A DNA stretch of 11,875 nt from Opitutales bacterium (GTDB lineage: Bacteria; Verrucomicrobiota; Verrucomicrobiia; Opitutales; UBA2987), in contig JAJFLT010000325.1 of assembly GCA_021772555.1 (NCBI GenBank), positions 1 to 11,875 on the forward strand. Direction: 5' to 3'. Positions within the stretch are counted from its first letter, which is position 1. Each line of letters opens with the position of its first letter. The notes below the pieces were generated by a model, which worked only from the letters and a program-made list of their open reading frames with translations, was not told the origin of the DNA and ran no database searches. Positions 7,328-11,875 of the stretch are shown one piece after another. A program made the position numbers and the translations under genes.

Positions 7328-8056
7328 ATGAGTAAAATCAGTATGATCATGTTCGATCTCTCAGGGACCACCGTTTATGACGACACGGGTGTGCGGGACT
7401 GCCTCCACCAAGCGGCCGTGGAGTTCAATCTGGAGACCACTCCCGAGGAGATACTCCTGCATATGGGCACCAACAAGATCCACCTCTATCAATTCCTCAT
7501 CGCCCGCTCTCAGGGCAAGAAGGTCGAGATTGAAGATTTCGAAAAAACCATCTACCCGGAGACTCTCGATGAAGCGATGAAGGTATTTTACCGTTACTCG
7601 GAGATTATGATCGACCATTACCGTAATGAAGTTCGCGAAATAGAGGGTGCCGAAGACACCTTTCGGTGGTGTCATGAGAACGGCATCAAAGTAGCCACCG
7701 ACACGGGTTTTCATCGCGATATTACCGAGGCCATCATGGACGGTTTGGGCTGGGTGCGGGACGGATTGGTCGATCTCTCGGTCGATGTCGAGCATGTTCC
7801 CGGTGAGCATGGCCGACCGGCCCCTTTCATGATTTATTACGCCATGACGCAATTGAATGTGCAGAGCGTCCACGAAGTGCTCAAAATAGGCGATACGCCA
7901 GCCGATATGCTGGAAGGATACAATGCCGGATGCCGTGGCATTGTGGGAGTCCTCAGTGGCCCGCGACCGGTGGAAGCCTGGGGAAAGTACCGGCACACTC
8001 ATGTTATCCCGAGCGTAAAAGATCTTCCCGCTCTTATCGAAACCGAATTTTCCTGA
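7328..8056 (+). CDS. Phosphonatase-like HAD hydrolase (PhnX relative)
   Basis: HAD-superfamily enzyme related to phosphonoacetaldehyde hydrolase, which cleaves the C-P bond to give acetaldehyde and phosphate. Motif I is DLSGTT with nucleophile D10, the phosphonatase form DxxGTT rather than the usual DxDxT. The cap has HMGTNKIH with K50, at the same spacing from its Met as the Schiff-base lysine K53 of PhnX. Motif II is TDTGFHR (about 125), the arginine that replaces the HAD lysine is in GRPAPFMIY (R163), and the acidic motif is KIGDTPADMLEG (D189, D193). Length is 242 aa against about 265 for PhnX and about 220 for the TIGR03351 PhnX-like group. No PhnW is nearby, so the substrate may come from another source. 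Cytosolic, probably cotranscribed with the transporter 54 bp upstream. Confidence 0.9.
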   Translation: MSKISMIMFDLSGTTVYDDTGVRDCLHQAAVEFNLETTPEEILLHMGTNKIHLYQFLIARSQGKKVEIEDFEKTIYPETLDEAMKVFYRYSEIMIDHYRNEVREIEGAEDTFRWCHENGIKVATDTGFHRDITEAIMDGLGWVRDGLVDLSVDVEHVPGEHGRPAPFMIYYAMTQLNVQSVHEVLKIGDTPADMLEGYNAGCRGIVGVLSGPRPVEAWGKYRHTHVIPSVKDLPALIETEFS

Positions 8057-8075
8057 GCGTTATTTCCGTTTTATC

Positions 8076-8098
8076 GCTCTTTGAGTTAAAGAGCTTTT
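8076..8098 (+). terminator. Terminator-like hairpin between the HAD and dehydrogenase genes
   Basis: A perfect 7-bp stem, GCTCTTT with AAAGAGC, encloses a 5-base loop (GAGTT) and is followed at once by TTTT. It ends 5 bp before the next ATG at 8104. The stem is short and AT-leaning, so termination would be partial. It may end the transporter-HAD transcript, or act as an attenuator or RNA-end signal inside a longer operon. Confidence 0.5.
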
Positions 8099-8103
8099 GA
8101 CAG

Positions 8104-9114
8104 ATGATGGCTACACCCGTAAAAGTGTTATTATGCACTGCGGATGACGGGATAATGGTGGATACCATTGATGCTGTACTTAGGGCAAACGGGTTTGCGC
8201 CGAACCTTGCGGTCGTGGCCGATAAGGACGATATCGAGACCATCGGGCGCGAAATCGCCGATGCCGATATTGTCTATCCCAACAAAGCCTCGTTAAGCAG
8301 GAAAATGATTCAACGCGCTTCCCGGCTCAGGTTGATACACTGTGGCACGGGTTGCGACACCGTCGATTTGGAAGCCGCTGAAGAACAGGGCGTCTTCGTC
8401 TGCAACACCGCTCACATTATGGCGCAGTCCGTTGCTGAACACGCTATTTTTCTTCTTCTGGCTTTGGCTAAAAACGGGGACCATTACCTTCGCGGGATGA
8501 ACAACGAGAGTTGGAGCCGAAGGATAGGCACGGAGTTGGCGGGCAAGGTCTTTGGAATCTTGGGTTTTGGCCATATCGGCAAGATTACGGCCAGGATTGC
8601 CCATTCCCTCGGTATGAAGGTTATGGCCTCGCGTAAGGACCTGGGTCAAGGTAATAAAGGACAAGATTTTGTCACCCTGGTCGATCTGCATACACTCTTG
8701 GCGGAGGCGGATATCGTTTCCCTGCATCTCCCCCTGATAAGGGACGGTCCCGATAAGACGGAAGCACTGATGGGGGAAGAGGAATTGAGGAAAATCGGTG
8801 AGAAAGGGTTGGGTTGGCTCATCAACACATCACGCGGAGCCATTATCGACGAGAGTGAATTGGTTGAGGCGCTTAAAAAGGGAATTATCCGCAAGGCGGG
8901 GCTCGATGTGTTTGCAACGGAACCCTTGCCTCCGGGCCACTCTCTGAGGTCCTTGCCCAATGTGATTCTCACTCCTCATGTGGCCGGTGAAACTGAAGAA
9001 GCGCTGAAGCAGAGGTATTCCCGGATAGCCAATAATGCCGTCCGGGTGTTGCGCGAGAAAAGACCTGAGTATATCGTTGATCAGCTACAGTCACCATCAA
9101 TGGAAAAGAACTAA
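8104..9114 (+). CDS. D-isomer-specific 2-hydroxyacid dehydrogenase
   Basis: Cytosolic NAD(P)-dependent oxidoreductase of the D-2-hydroxyacid dehydrogenase family, 336 aa, full length. The catalytic trio is R244 (NTSRGAIIDE), E273 (FATEPLP) and H292 (LTPHVAG); the nucleotide motif is GFGHIG (154-159). At the end of the second Rossmann strand, where NAD enzymes carry an aspartate, the sequence is MASRKD (S176, R177), which favours NADP as in glyoxylate/hydroxypyruvate reductases. RLIHCGTGCDTVD and QSVAEHAIFLLLAL are usual family segments. The gene follows the hairpin at 8076-8098 and ends 1 bp before the phosphoesterase ATG. The substrate cannot be read from sequence: a phosphono-hydroxyacid would suit the setting, while phosphoglycerate or hydroxypyruvate are the common alternatives. 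A second ATG at 8107 is equally possible. Confidence 0.9.
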   Translation: MMATPVKVLLCTADDGIMVDTIDAVLRANGFAPNLAVVADKDDIETIGREIADADIVYPNKASLSRKMIQRASRLRLIHCGTGCDTVDLEAAEEQGVFVCNTAHIMAQSVAEHAIFLLLALAKNGDHYLRGMNNESWSRRIGTELAGKVFGILGFGHIGKITARIAHSLGMKVMASRKDLGQGNKGQDFVTLVDLHTLLAEADIVSLHLPLIRDGPDKTEALMGEEELRKIGEKGLGWLINTSRGAIIDESELVEALKKGIIRKAGLDVFATEPLPPGHSLRSLPNVILTPHVAGETEEALKQRYSRIANNAVRVLREKRPEYIVDQLQSPSMEKN

Positions 9115-9115
9115 G

Positions 9116-10459
9116 ATGAACGCACGTCACATATTCGTTTTAATCATGCTAATTTCAATAAGGGTCGATGACCTTTATTCCGATGGTCCAATTGGTTATC
9201 CTCGTTTTATGCAGGGGCCCATGGTGGGGGTCGTAACCCCTGATGAAATCATCATCTGGGGCCGCCTCAATGGCGCCTTTAGCGGTCAGATTGAATACGA
9301 TGCTTCAAAAAACTTCATCCACTCGTCCACTCTGGCGCTCTCCGCAACCAAGGAAGAGGATTACGTCCTGAAATGGAAGCTGAAGGGTTTGCAGCCCGAT
9401 ACGCGCTATTATTACCGATTCAAGGTCGAGGGCAAGACTCCGAGGTATCAGCGCGATCTTCCGCCTTTTTATACCAAGACCGCCCCGCCTGCGGGAAAGA
9501 AGGGACGATTCAGTATCGCTTTTGGGTCGGGGATTCGTTATCAGCTCGACCGCAAACAGGAAATTTGGTCAACCGTTTTGAGGTTTCAACCCGATTTGTT
9601 TTTTTGGTTGGGCGACAATATCTACGGCGATACGCAGGACCCGGAAATGCTGGCTGAAGAATGGCGCCGGCAGCGCGATGTCGCGACCCTCCAACCGGTC
9701 CTTCATTCCATCCCCCAATTGGCATTATGGGATGACCATGATTTCGGCCTCAACGACTATGACCGGCGCCACCCGCGCAAGGCCGATGCCCTTAAAGTAT
9801 TCAAACACTACTGGGCCAACCCCGCCTACGGTTTGCCGGGAACTCCGGGGGTATTTTTCAAATACACCTACGGAGGTGTTGACTTCTTTTTTATCGATTG
9901 CCGCTACTACCGCGATCCCAATATAGAACCGGACCATTCCCGGAAAACGCTCCTGGGCGAAGGACAGCGTGAATGGCTCCAAAATGCCCTCGTGCATAGC
10001 AAAGCCCCCTTCAAAGTGATTCTTTCGGGCACCGGTTGGTCAAAAGTAAAAGGACCGGGAGGTGATTCCTGGGCATCCTATCTGTACGAACGCGACGCCC
10101 TCTTCGATTTCATTCGAGACAATGAAATAACCGGAGTTATCCTACTTTCCGGGGATACTCATGTTGGCGAACTCAATGCCATACCTTGGTCGGAAAAGGG
10201 CGGTTATGATTTCTACGACCTGGTCAGTTCGCCCATGGCGCAAACCCCAGACCAGACCAGACCTGACCGCAAACCGGAAATACGCATACGGAGAGTTTTT
10301 ACCCGGGAGGATAATTTTGGACTGGTGGAGTTCGATTTAACCGATGAGCCGGTGCTTCGATTTAACCTCATCGGGACCAGCGGGAGGGAAGCCTGGAAGC
10401 CGTTCGTCATCCGCGCCGATGAACTGGTCAATGGCGTAACCTCCTGGAAGAATAAATAA
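9116..10459 (+). CDS. PhoD-type metallophosphoesterase (alkaline phosphatase D family)
   Basis: Phosphodiesterase/phosphatase of the PhoD family, 447 aa, probably exported: a short hydrophobic stretch (IFVLIMLISI) follows the start, although the signal peptide is weak. An N-terminal fibronectin-like domain (about 30-125, ending FYTKTAPP) precedes the catalytic domain. Metal-site motifs are FWLGDNIYGD (D167, N168, Y170), LWDDHDFGLNDYD (D206, D207, H208), DCRYYRDPN, and LLSGDTHVGEL (D347, H349). The position that holds an iron-ligating cysteine in Bacillus PhoD (the GSC motif) is FGSGIRYQ here, with glycine 139. The start is the ATG 1 bp after the dehydrogenase stop; the frame is open back to 9035, but that stretch overlaps the dehydrogenase and lacks a signal-like start. 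It would release phosphate from external esters, in keeping with a phosphorus-scavenging cluster. Confidence 0.9.
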   Translation: MNARHIFVLIMLISIRVDDLYSDGPIGYPRFMQGPMVGVVTPDEIIIWGRLNGAFSGQIEYDASKNFIHSSTLALSATKEEDYVLKWKLKGLQPDTRYYYRFKVEGKTPRYQRDLPPFYTKTAPPAGKKGRFSIAFGSGIRYQLDRKQEIWSTVLRFQPDLFFWLGDNIYGDTQDPEMLAEEWRRQRDVATLQPVLHSIPQLALWDDHDFGLNDYDRRHPRKADALKVFKHYWANPAYGLPGTPGVFFKYTYGGVDFFFIDCRYYRDPNIEPDHSRKTLLGEGQREWLQNALVHSKAPFKVILSGTGWSKVKGPGGDSWASYLYERDALFDFIRDNEITGVILLSGDTHVGELNAIPWSEKGGYDFYDLVSSPMAQTPDQTRPDRKPEIRIRRVFTREDNFGLVEFDLTDEPVLRFNLIGTSGREAWKPFVIRADELVNGVTSWKNK

Positions 10460-10464
10460 GCACC

Positions 10465-10475
10465 GAAGGAAGGGG
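10465..10475 (+). promoter_or_regulatory. Ribosome binding site deciding a GTG start
   Basis: GAAGGAAGGGG, a strong purine-rich site, ends 7 bp before GTG at 10483. No ATG in frame lies at a comparable distance, so it supports GTG as the start of the downstream MFS gene. Confidence 0.6.
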
Positions 10476-10482
10476 TCTGTAA

Positions 10483-11751
10483 GTGCCGCCAACTGGGGAT
10501 TGTGTGAATACCTTGGCCAGTGGGAGTAGGGAAGCGTCACCCCGCCCCTCTGACCGCGAAGGACGGCGTCAACTGGGCTGGTGCAGTCTTCTCCATGTCG
10601 TCAATGACGGTTACATTGCCAGCCTCTCCCTTCTGCTTCCCTTTATGGCGGCGGAATTGGGGCTCTCCTATACCCAGTCCGGTCTACTTAAAACGGCCAG
10701 TCACGCTGCCATCAGCGCCGCCCAGATACCTGCTGGATTCCTGGTCGAAAAAGTAGGGGAAATTCTGCTGCTCGGGCTTGGTACGGCCTGGTTCAGCGCG
10801 GGTTATATCGCCCTCTTATTCGCCTTCGGTTTTCCGGTCACGTTTATATTGATCCTATTGTCGGGAATCGGAGGCGGAGTCTATCATCCGGTTGGAACTG
10901 CCTTGGTGGCTAATGTTTCGAGACCTGAAAAAGCGGGTTCCGCCATCGGCATCCTCAATTTCTTTGGCGATATTGGAAAGGTTCTTTTTCCCGCCCTCGC
11001 AGGTGTTCTGGTGATTCAGTTAGGTTGGCGGGGGACCTTTGCGGTGCTGGGAAGTATTGGCCTGATCGCTTCGATTTCGTATCTTCTCGCCTTTCGGAGG
11101 CAGATCCTTCAAAGGCTGCAATGCCGACGGGATGCCACCGGAAACCGGGGCCCGTCGGCCCGGATTTCGGGTGTAGGGGCATGGAAACCCTTCTGCCGGG
11201 GAATCCGGATGCGGCGACAGTTTATGCTTTTTTCGCTTGTCGGCATGGTCGATACCGGAATCCGAAGCGCGGTTATGGTCTTTCTCGGCTTCTACCTGAT
11301 TCAATCCGGCGTTCGAGAGGATTCCATTGGCTGGTTCGTGTCTCTGACTTTTTTCGGCGGGGCCTTCGGGAAGCTGCTTTGCGGAATGCCAAATGCCCTG
11401 TTAGGTGTCAAACGGTTGATCTTCCTGACCGAGTTCCTCATGGTGGCGGGTTGCTTTGCCCTCCCCTCAATTCCGTCCGGTTGGATCATGCTCTTTTTTC
11501 TACCCGTTTTCGGATTTTTCCTGAATGGAACTTCATCCGTGCTCTATATCGGATTGTTTCCGACATTGCATGAAGACTTTCGCAGTCAAGGATATGCTAT
11601 TTATTACACGCTTACTTTTATCCTGGCAGCCATCTCACCCTATTTCTTTGGGCTGATTGGCGACGTCTCCGGCCTGCCGGCAATTTTTTATGCTGCCGGA
11701 GCGTTGATGTCAGCCGGTCTCATAGTCGTGGGTTTCTTGCGGAACCAGTAA
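10483..11751 (+). CDS. MFS transporter, fosmidomycin-resistance (Fsr)-like
   Basis: Inner-membrane major facilitator protein, 422 aa with about 12 membrane helices after a polar N-terminal tail of about 30 residues. The first helix carries LLHVVNDGYIASLSLLLPF (H38, N41-D42) and the fourth-helix region has GGGVYHPVGTALVA; both patterns (H..ND and .HP in helix 4) are seen in the Fsr group, whose E. coli member expels the phosphonate antibiotic fosmidomycin. The central loop (about 205-245, RRQILQRLQCRRD onward) is basic and low in hydrophobic residues. Translation probably starts at GTG behind a strong ribosome site, 23 bp after the PhoD gene, so it is the last gene of that operon. It may export a product or toxic intermediate of the cluster; related MFS proteins move sugars or antibiotics, so the direction and substrate are unproven. 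Confidence 0.85.
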   Translation: MPPTGDCVNTLASGSREASPRPSDREGRRQLGWCSLLHVVNDGYIASLSLLLPFMAAELGLSYTQSGLLKTASHAAISAAQIPAGFLVEKVGEILLLGLGTAWFSAGYIALLFAFGFPVTFILILLSGIGGGVYHPVGTALVANVSRPEKAGSAIGILNFFGDIGKVLFPALAGVLVIQLGWRGTFAVLGSIGLIASISYLLAFRRQILQRLQCRRDATGNRGPSARISGVGAWKPFCRGIRMRRQFMLFSLVGMVDTGIRSAVMVFLGFYLIQSGVREDSIGWFVSLTFFGGAFGKLLCGMPNALLGVKRLIFLTEFLMVAGCFALPSIPSGWIMLFFLPVFGFFLNGTSSVLYIGLFPTLHEDFRSQGYAIYYTLTFILAAISPYFFGLIGDVSGLPAIFYAAGALMSAGLIVVGFLRNQ

Positions 11752-11819
11752 TTATTGGCCGGTAGGAGGTCGTCGTTCTCATCCCTCCCATCCCCCCCCT
11801 CATAACTGCGGAACTTGGA

Positions 11820-11875
11820 TTAACGTTGGAAAACCAGTTTCCCTTCGATAAAAGTTTTTTCGACCTGGATATCCT
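11820..11875 (-). CDS. 3' end of a probable amidohydrolase, cut by the window edge
   Basis: Read on the minus strand from the right edge, an open frame gives DIQVEKTFIEGKLVFQR and then stops (TAA at 11822-11820). The ending V..T.I.GKLV(F/Y).R is the usual last strand of amidohydrolase-superfamily proteins such as imidazolonepropionase-like and amidohydrolase family 3 enzymes. Only 17 residues are visible, so the subgroup cannot be named. It converges on the MFS gene with 68 bp between the stops; I see no good terminator in that gap. Confidence 0.5.
   Translation of the reverse strand, partial: DIQVEKTFIEGKLVFQR

Noticed and set aside
7361..8002. 213-residue open frame on the minus strand
   Set aside because: It mirrors the phosphonatase-like gene, whose motifs are unmistakable; the antisense product shows no recognisable domain.
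9035..9115. Longer start for the PhoD-type protein
   Set aside because: It lies wholly inside the dehydrogenase gene and lacks a signal-like N-terminus; the ATG at 9116 follows the stop directly.
11752..11819. Bidirectional terminator between the convergent genes
   Set aside because: I find only C-rich runs and a weak imperfect repeat near the MFS stop; no stem with a T-run.

Overview
This is a bacterial window of mixed base composition (roughly half G+C by eye). Genes are densely packed and almost all lie on the + strand; the only minus-strand gene is a fragment at the right edge. I see no rRNA, tRNA, CRISPR array or insertion sequence. Taxonomy is not fixed by the sequence. The weak or absent Shine-Dalgarno sites before several genes, the split transketolase and the PhoD-type phosphatase would suit a marine Gram-negative or PVC/Bacteroidota-like bacterium, but that is a guess.

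Layout. (1) 2-652: C-terminal part of an unrecognised, probably beta-propeller, protein cut by the left edge. (2) 746-4456: a four-gene carbohydrate block: a long divergent transaldolase-like protein, an RpiB/LacAB-family isomerase resembling the tetrose-phosphate (EryI/DerI) branch, and the N- and C-terminal halves of a split transketolase that overlap by 4 bp. (3) 4457-4578: a strikingly AT-rich gap with a 20-bp perfect palindrome over a plausible -10 box, followed by a zinc-type alcohol dehydrogenase of the kind often linked to phosphonate genes. (4) 5915-8056: an OPA-family organophosphate:phosphate antiporter-like transporter and a phosphonatase-like HAD hydrolase that keeps the cap-domain Schiff-base lysine. 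(5) A terminator-like hairpin at 8076-8098, then a D-2-hydroxyacid dehydrogenase, a PhoD-type phosphoesterase and a fosmidomycin-resistance-like MFS exporter (8104-11751), spaced as one operon. (6) The convergent 3' end of a probable amidohydrolase at the right edge.

How they may work together (inference). The gene set looks like a phosphonate version of the sulfoglycolytic transketolase route. In that route a split transketolase plus an RpiB-family tetrose isomerase cut a 6-sulfo-ketohexose down to sulfoacetaldehyde. If the substrate carried a C-P bond instead, the same chemistry would give phosphonoacetaldehyde, which is the substrate of the phosphonatase family to which the HAD protein belongs. 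The OPA transporter could import the anionic sugar in exchange for the phosphate released. No PhnW transaminase, C-P lyase gene or PhnCDE transporter is in the window, so the usual aminoethylphosphonate route is not seen here. The plainer reading is tetrose/pentose-phosphate catabolism next to an unrelated phosphonate/phosphate cluster.
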